From the NCBI GenBank assembly GCA_014800895.1, contig JAAVFG010000041.1:1-52248 (forward strand): a stretch of DNA of 52,248 bases. The letters are read 5' to 3'. The notes under the pieces were generated by a model. It was not told the origin of the DNA. It saw nothing but the letters and a program-made list of their open reading frames with translations, and ran no database searches. Numbering within the stretch: the stretch's first letter is position 1; every line of letters starts with the position of its first letter. The position numbers and the translations under genes were made by a program. Positions 1 through 8,233 of this stretch are shown here, piece by piece. The DNA comes from Bacteroidales bacterium. GTDB taxonomy: Bacteria; Bacteroidota; Bacteroidia; Bacteroidales; Muribaculaceae.

Positions 1-1226
1 ACTACCGAGTCGTCAACCACTGTTCCGATTACAAGAACTATCGCAAAGAGAGTTAGCATGTTCAGCGTAAATCCGACAACATAGAGAAAAGCAAACGTAC
101 CGATAAGCGACACGATGATTGACACAGTAGGTATCAACGTAGCACGGAAATCGTGGAGGAATAAATACACGACCAGCACAACAAGAATGATTGCTATAAT
201 TAGAGTCTCAATAACCTTGTTGATTGATGCGTCAAGAAAATCCTTTGTACTCGAAATATCGGTCAGCACCATGCCCGGGGGCAAATTTGATCGAATTTCT
301 TCGAGAGTTCTATCTATTTCTTCTATAACTTCATTGGCATTGGAACCGGCAGTCTGTGCTATCATTGCATTTGCTCCCGGATGCCCGCTTGTCTGACTCA
401 GCATCGCGTAATTGACTGCCCCGAGCTCTACATTTGCAATATCTTTAAGGCGAAGTACATTCCCATCAGGTAAAGCCTTGACAACAAGATTCTCATATTC
501 TTCAACATTCTCGTAACGTCCTCTATATTTCAGCACATACTGAAATGAAGATGGAGATTCCGCTCCGAGGGTGCCGGTAGGGGATTCGATATTCTGGTCG
601 GCAAGAACCTTGTCAATATCAGCCGGAACGAGTCCATACTGCGACATCTTTGCAGGGTCAAGCCATATTCTCATGGCATAGTCTGCACTGAATATATTTA
701 CCTCACCTACGCCCGCAATTCTTGAAAGTTGAGGCTCGATGTTGATTTTCATATAGTTGGTGAGGAAGTTGGAATCGTATTTATCGTCCGGACTGTAAAG
801 CGTTATTGACTTCAAGGTACTGTTCTGGCGTTTCCTTACTGTCACTCCGCTTTTTGTCACTTCTGCAGGAAGCAGACCCTGGGCGGAGGCAACTCTATTC
901 TGCACATTCACCACAGCCATGTCTGCGTCTGTCCCTTGTTTGAAGTATATTGAAATGGATGCAGTGCCTGTGTTTGTTGCCGTAGATGTCATATACATCA
1001 TATCCTCCACACCATTGAGAGACTCCTCAAGAGGCACGATGACACTTTTTAATACAGTTTCTGCATTCGCACCGGTGTATGTGGCGGAAACCCTTACGGT
1101 AGGGGGTGCGATATTGGGAAATTGTTCTATGGGTAATTGAAGAAGTCCTAATATACCAAGCGCAACAATCAACACAGAGATTACGCCTGAAAGTATGGGG
1201 CGGTCGATAAAGGTCTTTACTGTCAT
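1..1226 (-). CDS. RND (AcrB/HAE1-type) efflux permease, 5' part only
   Basis: Inner-membrane proton-driven pump subunit of a tripartite efflux system, reading out of the window on the left. About 408 N-terminal residues are present. They begin MTVKTFIDRPILSG, the usual start of AcrB-family permeases (short cytoplasmic helix, then TM1). The first periplasmic porter region follows (YTGANAETVLKSV, NRVASAQGLLP). TM2-TM4 come next, and the VDDS at the window edge holds the Asp pair of TM4 that relays protons in AcrB. The start at 1226 is the only ATG that gives this conserved N-terminus. The membrane-fusion partner is not visible; the TolC/HlyD genes to the right are on the other strand and belong to an MFS pump. 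Substrate cannot be told from this fragment. The truncation is by the window, not by mutation. Confidence 0.95.
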   Translation of the reverse strand, partial: MTVKTFIDRPILSGVISVLIVALGILGLLQLPIEQFPNIAPPTVRVSATYTGANAETVLKSVIVPLEESLNGVEDMMYMTSTATNTGTASISIYFKQGTDADMAVVNVQNRVASAQGLLPAEVTKSGVTVRKRQNSTLKSITLYSPDDKYDSNFLTNYMKINIEPQLSRIAGVGEVNIFSADYAMRIWLDPAKMSQYGLVPADIDKVLADQNIESPTGTLGAESPSSFQYVLKYRGRYENVEEYENLVVKALPDGNVLRLKDIANVELGAVNYAMLSQTSGHPGANAMIAQTAGSNANEVIEEIDRTLEEIRSNLPPGMVLTDISSTKDFLDASINKVIETLIIAIILVVLVVYLFLHDFRATLIPTVSIIVSLIGTFAFLYVVGFTLNMLTLFAIVLVIGTVVDDSV

Positions 1227-1247
1227 CTTTCTATAAATTTTCTAAAT

Positions 1248-1271
1248 TTGCGACAAATTGCGACAAAATTA
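1248..1271 (-). promoter_or_regulatory. Probable -7 box of the RND gene overlapping a tandem 10-bp repeat
   Basis: On the minus strand TAATTTTG (1271-1264) fits the Bacteroidetes -7 consensus, about 40 bases from the permease start. It overlaps two perfect head-to-tail copies of TTGCGACAAA (plus-strand reading, 1248-1257 and 1258-1267), spaced by exactly one helical turn. That layout suits an operator for a repressor; this is inference. I see no good -33 box. Confidence 0.4.
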
Positions 1272-1379
1272 AGGATTTAAAAATTGTAGATTGGTGTCAG
1301 TATGCCTAATTAATGACCAACTGCATTATAATAATGGTGAATGGGTAAAGGCGAAAAACTTAGTAATTATTATAAATGT

Positions 1380-1387
1380 TATATTTG
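1380..1387 (+). promoter_or_regulatory. -7 promoter box of the PepSY-like gene
   Basis: TATATTTG matches TAnnTTTG and lies about 33 bases before the ATG at 1421. No clear -33 box is visible. Confidence 0.45.
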
Positions 1388-1420
1388 CAAGAATATTAAA
1401 CATAAAAAATATAGCAGCAA

Positions 1421-1891
1421 ATGAAAAGAAAAATTATCATGATGCTTTTGGCGATCACAGCATCGTTTCCCACGCTTGTTTTTGCCGGCACACCCATCAA
1501 TTCGTCAGAACTTCCCAAGACGGCTCAGGCATTTCTCACCAAGCATTTTCCCGGCGATAAGGTAAGAAAGGCGGAGAAAGATCAGGGACGCCGTGGTATG
1601 GAATATGAAGTGGATCTTGTCGGGGGCGCAGAAGTCGAATTCCGTGATAACGGGGAATGGAAAGAGGTAAAAGCAGCAAAAGGTAGGGCGGTTCCATCAG
1701 CCATCATACCCTCCGCCATTTCAAAATATGTCGCTGCAAACCATGCCGGTAAATCAATAATTGAGATTTCGCGCAAACGCGGAGGATATGAAATCAAGCT
1801 TTCAAACGGCACCGAACTGAAGCTGACCGGGGATGCCAAGCCATTAACTGATAACCGTACCGGACAGCGAGGAAACAGACCAATTAGATAA
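1421..1891 (+). CDS. PepSY-like (DUF2874-type) secreted protein
   Basis: 156-residue exported protein. A signal peptide (residues 1-22, ending VFAG) is followed by two tandem PepSY-like halves. Each has the pattern of a helix, then a basic/acidic strand pair: FLTKHFPGDKVRKAEKD...YEVDLVGGAEVEF and KYVAANHAGKSIIEISRKRGGYEIKLSNGTELKL. Such proteins are common in Bacteroidales, are placed in the periplasm or at the outer membrane, and have no firm function. The C-terminus is short, basic and probably disordered. The gene stands alone between the divergent RND gene and the next operon and has its own promoter box. The family call rests on the repeat pattern; no partner is evident. Confidence 0.8.
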   Translation: MKRKIIMMLLAITASFPTLVFAGTPINSSELPKTAQAFLTKHFPGDKVRKAEKDQGRRGMEYEVDLVGGAEVEFRDNGEWKEVKAAKGRAVPSAIIPSAISKYVAANHAGKSIIEISRKRGGYEIKLSNGTELKLTGDAKPLTDNRTGQRGNRPIR

Positions 1892-1922
1892 AAGCAACCC
1901 TCTATATAAGAAAGAGCTTACA

Positions 1923-1980
1923 AGTCCTGATTTTCAATAAGTTTCCTAATGAAATTTACTGAACAATCAGGACTCTTTTA
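1923..1980 (+). terminator. Terminator-like hairpin after the PepSY-like gene
   Basis: A 10-bp perfect stem (1923-1932 with 1965-1974) with a large loop of 32 bases is followed by CTTTTATTG. The loop is long for an intrinsic terminator, so confidence is moderate. Confidence 0.5.
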
Positions 1981-2048
1981 TTGAATGGAGCCTAATTTTG
2001 AATACATACTTATAAAAAATAGATGGAGAATAAATGAAAATTTTTTTG

Positions 2049-2056
2049 TAAATTTG
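2049..2056 (+). promoter_or_regulatory. -7 promoter box of the tolC-hlyD-MFS operon
   Basis: TAAATTTG matches the Bacteroidetes -7 box and puts the transcription start near 2063. This gives an unusually long leader of about 190 bases before the TolC-family gene. Confidence 0.5.
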
Positions 2057-2060
2057 CGAT

Positions 2061-2220
2061 GCAATTCACAAAGAGTTGCCTTTAAATGAACTATCTATTT
2101 CTAACTGACGAGACATCATCACCCCGGGTAAGCAACTGGGGATATCTTGAGAACTGGAAGAGCACAGCTCCGTTTGAGACTTGTGGATAAACAAGTCTCT
2201 CTCAGTAATATCCACTGAGA
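2061..2220 (+). promoter_or_regulatory. Structured leader of the efflux operon (candidate attenuator)
   Basis: Three hairpins are visible. Hairpin 1 pairs 2061-2067 with 2073-2079. Hairpin 2 pairs GAGACTTGT (2176-2184) with ACAAGTCTC (2191-2199). Hairpin 3 follows at once, TCTCAGT (2200-2206) with ACTGAGA (2214-2220). An upstream ORF (2086-2190) ends inside the loop of hairpin 2, so a translating ribosome would open that hairpin. Control by leader-peptide translation is inference; drug-resistance genes in other bacteria are known to use such leaders. Confidence 0.45.
2086..2190 (+). CDS. 34-residue upstream ORF (putative leader peptide)
   Basis: ATG at 2086 to TAA at 2188-2190 encodes a 34-residue peptide starting MNYLFLTDETSSP and ending PFETCG. 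It has no signal peptide and two Trp residues (VSNWGYLENWK). It lies wholly in the leader of the TolC-HlyD-MFS operon, 63 bases before the TolC-family start, and its stop codon falls exactly in the loop of a 9-bp hairpin. I recognise no family. Its position suggests a cis-acting leader peptide that senses translation stress, such as a ribosome-targeting drug exported by the pump. It could also be a chance ORF; 34 codons is too short to decide without comparing relatives. Confidence 0.45.
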   Translation: MNYLFLTDETSSPRVSNWGYLENWKSTAPFETCG

Positions 2221-2253
2221 ATTAATCTTACACATTTTCCTAATAATTACATT

Positions 2254-3567
2254 ATGAACAATCTACGATTGCTCACAGGACTCATGTCTGTGATCCTGTG
2301 GAGCGGGGGAGTGTGCGCTTTCGGTCAATCAGTAGTAACGCTTGAGGAAATATTCGAGTCTGCTGAAAACAATAGTGTCCAACTCCGTCCCGCTTACTCT
2401 GCTCAGACTGAAGCCGAGCGCGAAATAAGCGTTGCGCGTACAGCTCTTCTGCCGGATATCAACGCATCTCTATCCTTAAGCTATATTGGCGACGGCTTCA
2501 CCACAAAGCGTAATTTCAGTGATTATCAGAAAGCTCCTATCCCTCATTTCGGAAATGGCGTGGGGCTTAATATCACTCAGCCACTATATACCGGAGGAGC
2601 GGTTACGAAAGCTGTGGAACTCGCCGAGCTGAAATTGACGTCGGCAAGATATGCCACAGACTTCCAGCGCGACAACATCCGCTTCCAGCTCACAGGTTAT
2701 TACCTTGATATCTATAAGTACACCAATTTAAGAGCAGTGGTCGAAAGCAATATTGCCGCCGCCAAAAAGGTGCTGCAGGAGATGAAAGCGAGATATGAGC
2801 AAGGCACGGCATTGCTTAACGACATAACACGCTATGAACTCCTTCTGTCAAATCTTGAATTGCAACTTGTAAAAATTGATAATACACTCGCTATCCTGAA
2901 TACCAATCTCGTGACCACCGCCGGGCTCTCCGAGGGCACGGTCGTTATCCCGGACAGCACTATTCTCTCAAGGGCGCTCCCTAAGGAAGACGCGCGATGG
3001 TGGCAGGCGGAAGCAGAGGTTAATTCTCCATCACTTAGCCTTGCACGTTCAGGGGTGGAGATAAGTCGCAAGGCGGAAGCCCTCGTGAAGACGGATCGTC
3101 TTCCAAAGATCGGATTGCAGGCAGCCTGGACTATGGATGGACCTATACTGGTGGAGGTGCCTCCAATCAACCGTAATCTCAGCTACTGGTATGTCGGGCT
3201 CGGTGTGAGCTATAATATCTCGTCGCTCTATAAGACCAATAAAGCGTTAGCTAAGAGCCGAGCCACTACCCAACATGCGATTGATCAGCTTGAAGCGGCG
3301 CAAGAAAACCTGTCGCTTGCCGTAAACGCGGATCATGTGCGGTATCTTGAGGCTTACGAGGAACTTAAAACCCAACAGAAAAGCGTGGAGCTCGCCGACA
3401 GAAACTATCGCACCACATCCACCCGCTATTCGGCTGATATGGCACTCATCACCGATATGCTTGACGCGGCGAACTCTAAACTCGATGCGGAGCAACAACT
3501 GGTAAATGCACGTATCAACATCATCTATTATTACTATAAACTTTTGTTTACAACCGGAAAGATATGA
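2254..3567 (+). CDS. TolC-family outer-membrane efflux protein
   Basis: 437-residue outer-membrane channel subunit of a tripartite exporter. A signal peptide (about residues 1-24, ending in FGQ) is followed by the duplicated TolC fold: long helical hairpins rich in Ala, Glu and Gln (FESAENNSVQLRPAYSAQTEAE; later ALAKSRATTQHAIDQLEAAQ) with short strands between them (LSLSYIGDGF, VGLNITQPLYTGG). The GxxxTQPLYTGG stretch is typical of the family. The stop overlaps the next ATG by four bases (ATGA), so it is translationally coupled to the HlyD-family gene. With the following two genes it forms a complete EmrAB-TolC-like pump in one operon. Confidence 0.93.
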   Translation: MNNLRLLTGLMSVILWSGGVCAFGQSVVTLEEIFESAENNSVQLRPAYSAQTEAEREISVARTALLPDINASLSLSYIGDGFTTKRNFSDYQKAPIPHFGNGVGLNITQPLYTGGAVTKAVELAELKLTSARYATDFQRDNIRFQLTGYYLDIYKYTNLRAVVESNIAAAKKVLQEMKARYEQGTALLNDITRYELLLSNLELQLVKIDNTLAILNTNLVTTAGLSEGTVVIPDSTILSRALPKEDARWWQAEAEVNSPSLSLARSGVEISRKAEALVKTDRLPKIGLQAAWTMDGPILVEVPPINRNLSYWYVGLGVSYNISSLYKTNKALAKSRATTQHAIDQLEAAQENLSLAVNADHVRYLEAYEELKTQQKSVELADRNYRTTSTRYSADMALITDMLDAANSKLDAEQQLVNARINIIYYYYKLLFTTGKI

Positions 3568-4598
3568 AACATCGCAGCAAAAAGATATTGTCATATATCA
3601 TTACGATAGCAGTTATTGTGGCAGCCGCCCTCTGGGTCGGTTCCCGATTCATTCACCTGGGTAACGTTGAGTTTACGGACAATGCACAGGTGCGTCAACA
3701 GATAGTCCCTGTCAACAGTCGCGTGCAGGGTTACATCAAGGAGATACGCTTCAAAGAGTATGAGCCGGTCAAGAAGGGGGACACCCTGGTAATTATAGAT
3801 GATGCGGACATGCGTCTCAATGTGGCACGTGCACATGCAGATTACCAGAATGCCCTTGCCGGTCGTGAGGTCGCCGACCGATCAGTTACTTCCGCCTCTG
3901 CCAATGTTGCGGTAAGCGAGGCTTCGATATCCGAAGCGAAGGTATTGATGGATATGGCGGCTACCGAGCTTGCCCGATATGAAAAACTGTTGGCTCAGGA
4001 TGCCGTCACACGCCAGCAGTATGATGGGGTGAAGACGGATTATGAAGCAAAGAAAGCCAGATATGAAATGCTGGCACGCCAACGTTCAGCTACTTCAACG
4101 GTTGTGGATATCAACCGCCAGCGAATATCTCAGTCAGAAGCAGGGATAGAGTTGAGCAAAGTTATGCTTGAAACAGCGGAGCTTAACCTGAGTTATACAG
4201 TGATCACCGCTCCATGTGACGGTTATACCTCAAGAAAGGAGATACAGGTAGGTCAGCTCGTTCAGCCGGGTCAGACTCTTCTCGATATCGTGGATTCGCA
4301 GGATATTTGGGTCACAGCAAATTACAAGGAGACACAGCTTAAGCATATAGAGCCGGGAAGTGAGGTCGAGATAAAGGTAGACGCCATTCCTGATGTGACA
4401 TTCAAAGGCACGGTGAAATCCATTTCAACTGCTACGGGAGCATCGCTTTCGCTATTGCCTCAGGATAATTCGGCAGGCAACTTTGTAAAAGTACGCCAGC
4501 GCATTCCGGTAAGGATAGAGTTTACTTCCGATAACAATCCCGGGAATATCTCCAAGCTCAGAGCCGGCATGAATGTGGAATGTAGCGTGAAGTATTGA
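3564..4598 (+). CDS. HlyD/EmrA-family membrane-fusion protein
   Basis: 344-residue periplasmic adaptor joining the MFS pump to the TolC-type channel. One N-terminal membrane anchor (about residues 9-30) is followed by a lipoyl/barrel-sandwich half (VNSRVQGYIKEIRFKEYEPVKKGD). Next come a helical coiled-coil hairpin (about residues 90-200) and the second lipoyl half (ITAPCDGYTSRKEIQVGQLV). The beta-barrel domain includes GSEVEIKVDAIPDVTFKGTV, and the protein ends RAGMNVECSV. This matches EmrA in length and order. It overlaps the TolC-family gene by four bases and is followed after one base by the MFS gene, so the three are surely co-transcribed. The substrate is unknown; EmrAB relatives export hydrophobic drugs and uncouplers. 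Confidence 0.93.
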   Translation: MKHRSKKILSYIITIAVIVAAALWVGSRFIHLGNVEFTDNAQVRQQIVPVNSRVQGYIKEIRFKEYEPVKKGDTLVIIDDADMRLNVARAHADYQNALAGREVADRSVTSASANVAVSEASISEAKVLMDMAATELARYEKLLAQDAVTRQQYDGVKTDYEAKKARYEMLARQRSATSTVVDINRQRISQSEAGIELSKVMLETAELNLSYTVITAPCDGYTSRKEIQVGQLVQPGQTLLDIVDSQDIWVTANYKETQLKHIEPGSEVEIKVDAIPDVTFKGTVKSISTATGASLSLLPQDNSAGNFVKVRQRIPVRIEFTSDNNPGNISKLRAGMNVECSVKY

Positions 4599-4599
4599 T

Positions 4600-6231
4600 A
4601 TGGCAGATTGGCATGCTCCTCAGGGACCATTTGACATACCTGAAGTCCCTGATTTTATACCGAGGCGGTTAAAGCCGTATCTGTTCATTTTCTTTGTCCT
4701 GATAGTACAGTTCTCAGGCGGTGTATATCTCGCCGCGGCTTCCGACATGGTAGGCACGACCGGACTGATGCAGGAGGATATTCTGATGGCAGGTTATGCA
4801 TCGATTATAGGCTTGGCGATAAACTTTGCTGTGATGTTCCGTATTAAATTCAGATTTTCCACTCGTTCACAGCTATTGGTTTCGGCAGCCGTGCTGATTG
4901 CCGCTAATGTAATCTGCGCCCACACCACGAATGTGCCATTGCTTGTCATCACCTGCTTCATCGCCGGATGGTTCAGAATGCAAGCCACTTTCGCATGTAA
5001 CTCCACCATTCAGCTTTGGCTTACTCCTGTGAGGGATATGGCGATATTCTTTTGCTATGTTTATATTATAGTTGATTCCGTAATCCAGCTAAGCGGTATC
5101 GCCACCATCTATACGGCATTCTTTTCCCAGTGGGAATATATGCACTGGATAATGACGGCGCTGCTTGCCCTGATGATGATAATGGTGATGATTCTGGTCA
5201 AGCCGTTCAGAGGTCCGATGTTCATTCCTCTGCTCGGTATTGACTGGATTGGAGCGATTCTATGGTCGGTCTTCATGATGTGTTTCACATTCATATGCGT
5301 CTACGGCAATTATTACGATTGGTGGGATGCGGTGGAAATCAGGGGCGCTGCAATCATAGGGGTCACTACACTATGCATCAATCTTTGGCGTGCATCGTTT
5401 CTTCATCATCCGTATATAAGTTTTCAGGCAATGAAAAACCGGAATGTAATCCGTGCTACCGGAATATATCTTGTGTTTTTTACCCTTATAGCTACCGAGC
5501 ACGTTTTTGAACATAGCTACGCTGCAAATATTCTTGGATTTGACGAAACGAATCTCATAGATTTAAACTGGTATGTATTTGCCGGGATTGTTGCGGGATG
5601 CGCATTTACATATTTCACGTTTGCCTTGCGCAAATGGAGATATAAGAGCATGACCGCCATCGCCTTCTCTTTGGCAATAATCTACCTTGCATATTTCTAT
5701 TTTTTCATAGATTACGGGGTGGAGAAAGAGATGCTTTTCATACCTCTCTTTTCCCGAGGGGCTGCTGCCGTGATAATCTCTATTGTATTCCTTACTTCAA
5801 TAGTTCAGAGCGGATTGTCCTTTCAAGTCTTTCCACAGGCACTGACCGTCAATGGTTTCACAGGTGCCGTGATGGGTGCGACATTTGGACCTGCCGTAAT
5901 AGGGGAAATTCTACGCCATATCATGGCTAAGAACGCATCGCTTCTGGGCGCTGATATTACCAATGTCAATTCCGACATCGCTTTTATTCCACTCGGTCAA
6001 CTATATGGAATGGTACAGACTCAGGCATTGGTTGTGTCCATGAAAGAGATTTACGGGTGGCTGCTAATCGTTGCGTTGGCTTCATTGTTAGTGATACTGC
6101 TAAGCTACAGTTCTGTCCGACCGTTTGCATTTTTCCCGAAATGGAGCAGAATCCGACGGGTGATAAGACATATGGTAAGGACTGAAAGCAAATATAAGAA
6201 TTCGGATATGGAAAAGTCCACACCGGTATAG
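4600..6231 (+). CDS. MFS drug transporter, DHA2/EmrB-like
   Basis: 543-residue inner-membrane permease with about 14 hydrophobic helices, as expected for the DHA2 group that works with HlyD-type adaptors. The N-terminus is short and cytoplasmic (IPEVPDFIPRRLKPY) before TM1 (YLFIFFVLIVQFSGG). The usual MFS sequence motifs are weak, typical of the Bacteroidales version of this family. It starts one base after the HlyD-family stop. The order channel, adaptor, pump and the tight spacing support a proton-coupled EmrAB-TolC-like exporter. A strong hairpin follows the stop and probably ends the operon. Confidence 0.85.
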   Translation: MADWHAPQGPFDIPEVPDFIPRRLKPYLFIFFVLIVQFSGGVYLAAASDMVGTTGLMQEDILMAGYASIIGLAINFAVMFRIKFRFSTRSQLLVSAAVLIAANVICAHTTNVPLLVITCFIAGWFRMQATFACNSTIQLWLTPVRDMAIFFCYVYIIVDSVIQLSGIATIYTAFFSQWEYMHWIMTALLALMMIMVMILVKPFRGPMFIPLLGIDWIGAILWSVFMMCFTFICVYGNYYDWWDAVEIRGAAIIGVTTLCINLWRASFLHHPYISFQAMKNRNVIRATGIYLVFFTLIATEHVFEHSYAANILGFDETNLIDLNWYVFAGIVAGCAFTYFTFALRKWRYKSMTAIAFSLAIIYLAYFYFFIDYGVEKEMLFIPLFSRGAAAVIISIVFLTSIVQSGLSFQVFPQALTVNGFTGAVMGATFGPAVIGEILRHIMAKNASLLGADITNVNSDIAFIPLGQLYGMVQTQALVVSMKEIYGWLLIVALASLLVILLSYSSVRPFAFFPKWSRIRRVIRHMVRTESKYKNSDMEKSTPV

Positions 6232-6240
6232 ACAGATGAT

Positions 6241-6278
6241 AAGACACTCGGCTTCAAAGTCGGGTGTCTTTCAATTTT
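6241..6278 (+). terminator. Rho-independent terminator of the efflux operon
   Basis: A 12-bp stem with two G-U pairs (6241-6252 with 6259-6270), loop of six, followed by TCAATTTT. It begins nine bases after the MFS stop codon. Confidence 0.7.
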
Positions 6279-6354
6279 ACTTATATCTCTAAGGTACAGG
6301 GCTTTCTTATTTCCAATGTCATATTATTTTTGTAAATTAGCAAAAAATAATCTA

Positions 6355-8022
6355 ATGAACTTGTATAGAAATTCCATAGCCGTTCTGTTGCTACTTATAA
6401 CCCTGCTTAATTGTGGGGGGACCACAAATAGTAGACTGCCATTAGATTCCGTCATAAAGGTACTTAACATTGAGATTAAAAATGTGCCTGAGATGCGATC
6501 TCAAAAGGAAAAGAGATTGAATTTCTTGAAAAAGGAAATCAGAAGCAATAGCGGCGAAATTGATTTTAAAATTGCCCAAGAACTCTTTGACGAATATAAA
6601 TCTTATCAATCTGACTCAGCATTTAATTATGCATCCATAATGCACAAATCAGCTGAAATGTCTGGAGACCCGAGCCAACAGGCTCTAACATATGCGGCTT
6701 TTGCAGATTATTTTATTTCAGTTGGTTTCTTCAAAGAGGCAGCTGAGATGCTGAATATGATCGAAAGTCAAAATGTTCCTGAAGAACGGCTTCCTTATGT
6801 GTATAATATCAATGCACGTCTTTATCGCTCATTATGTTCTTATGTAGGTGGACCGGAGTCAGAAATTTGGTCCTACTATAATGATCTTAATCGAAGTTAT
6901 CTTGACTCAATATTATTAGTCGCACCGAAAAATTCTTATGAATATTCTTTTGCTAAAATTGATAGGGAACAGTTAGATCACGCAAATCCGGATAAAGCTA
7001 TTAAAGACAGAAAAGAATTATTGGATAGATATCATATTAATGACCATGAGAAGGCTATAAACTATTCTTTGATGGCTCATTCTTTGATTGATGCCGGTCA
7101 ACGTGCGGAAGCGGAGTATTTTCTGATATTGTCAGCAATACATGATATTAGATCTAATACCACAGAAACAACGGCGGCTAATATGTTGGCAATGATGTTA
7201 CATGAGGATGGAAAAAATGATTTAGCTTATAAATATATTCAAAAAGCATTAGACGATGCAACATTTTTTAATACTCGGCTGCGAAAATATGAAATAAGCG
7301 GTTACATGCCAACAATAGACCGTGCTCGTGTTGATTGGGTTAGTGGACAAGTGTGGAAGCTATGGATTGTTATTAGTGTAATTATATTATTATTGGTATT
7401 AACAGTTATCCTTTTTTTAAAATTAAGAATAAGAAAACGAGTTTTGGAACAAACAAATAGCCTCCTCGATAGTAAGACGAAGGAACTTTCCAAAAGTTAT
7501 GAAGCCCTTAGTCAGACCAATGAACAACTTAAAGAAACATTAGACCAACTTAATGAAACCACCCAAATAAAAGATCAGTATATAATGCAATCATTATATG
7601 TCAACACTTCATTTGTTAATCAGGTTGAAGAGCGTTGTCGAGAAGCTGTTAAAGCAATTAAAGAAAAGAAATATGATGATTTGAAGTTCCTTCCCTACAA
7701 TATGGGTATTAAGGAAGAGCGCCAGCGCATTTTCAAATCTTTTGATAGTGCTTTCCTAAAACTTTTCCCAAATTTCATTGATTCTTTCAATCTGCTCTTT
7801 AATGAGGAGGACAGAATTGTTTTGGAAAATGACCAGAAGTTACCGATGGAGGTTAGAATATTCGCTTTAATGAGACTCGGCATATCCGAACCAACTGAGG
7901 TGGCAAAGTATCTCAATCTCTCCACAAAGACCGTCTACGTCTACAAGACAAAGATGAAATCTCGCTCAAATGTGGGTAATAATGAGTTTGAAGCCCGGGT
8001 AAAAGCCATTCCTAAGCCGTAA
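6355..8022 (+). CDS. SusR-like membrane-spanning regulator (TPR, TM, coiled coil, HTH; DUF6377-type)
   Basis: Probable activator of the glycan genes that follow. I chose the ATG at 6355 because it starts a signal/anchor sequence (MNLYRNSIAVLLLLITLLNC). The longer frame from 6316 would run through a -7 box (TATTTTTG, 6325-6332). The 555 residues hold a periplasmic TPR-like helical region (about 30-330), a transmembrane helix (about 335-357, LWIVISVIILLLVL), a cytoplasmic coiled coil (SKTKELSKSYEALSQTNEQL) and a C-terminal LuxR-like helix-turn-helix (MRLGISEPTEVAKYLNLSTK, near 500-540). This order is that of SusR and related one-protein sensor-regulators of Bacteroides. The gene is visibly more AT-rich than the genes around it. 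The call as a regulator of the adjacent susC-susD operon is inference from position. Confidence 0.8.
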   Translation: MNLYRNSIAVLLLLITLLNCGGTTNSRLPLDSVIKVLNIEIKNVPEMRSQKEKRLNFLKKEIRSNSGEIDFKIAQELFDEYKSYQSDSAFNYASIMHKSAEMSGDPSQQALTYAAFADYFISVGFFKEAAEMLNMIESQNVPEERLPYVYNINARLYRSLCSYVGGPESEIWSYYNDLNRSYLDSILLVAPKNSYEYSFAKIDREQLDHANPDKAIKDRKELLDRYHINDHEKAINYSLMAHSLIDAGQRAEAEYFLILSAIHDIRSNTTETTAANMLAMMLHEDGKNDLAYKYIQKALDDATFFNTRLRKYEISGYMPTIDRARVDWVSGQVWKLWIVISVIILLLVLTVILFLKLRIRKRVLEQTNSLLDSKTKELSKSYEALSQTNEQLKETLDQLNETTQIKDQYIMQSLYVNTSFVNQVEERCREAVKAIKEKKYDDLKFLPYNMGIKEERQRIFKSFDSAFLKLFPNFIDSFNLLFNEEDRIVLENDQKLPMEVRIFALMRLGISEPTEVAKYLNLSTKTVYVYKTKMKSRSNVGNNEFEARVKAIPKP

Positions 8023-8135
8023 AAAGACTTTAAAATCCCGGTTTAAGAGTTTAATTTTTGTTTACATCTCCGTATTGTATATATCTGATTTTCAATAGTC
8101 TATATTTTAAATAAAGTTTAATTAGCTTTTAAATG

Positions 8136-8167
8136 ATTGTTTTGGGGTTAAGCAAGCAGTAATTTTG
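8136..8167 (+). promoter_or_regulatory. Promoter of the susC operon
   Basis: ATTG (8136-8139), 20 bases, TAATTTTG (8160-8167). The leader that follows contains a small hairpin (AGAGCA/TGCTCT). A regulator-binding site probably lies upstream but cannot be defined here. Confidence 0.5.
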
Positions 8168-8233
8168 CTGCGTCGGTTTGACAGAGCACTGTAGACTGCT
8201 CTTCAGCCGGTGTTAACCACAAAAAAATCATTC

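Noticed and set aside
6316..6354. Upstream start of the SusR-like regulator
   Set aside because: The stretch contains a TATTTTTG promoter box and would bury the signal/anchor sequence behind 13 residues.
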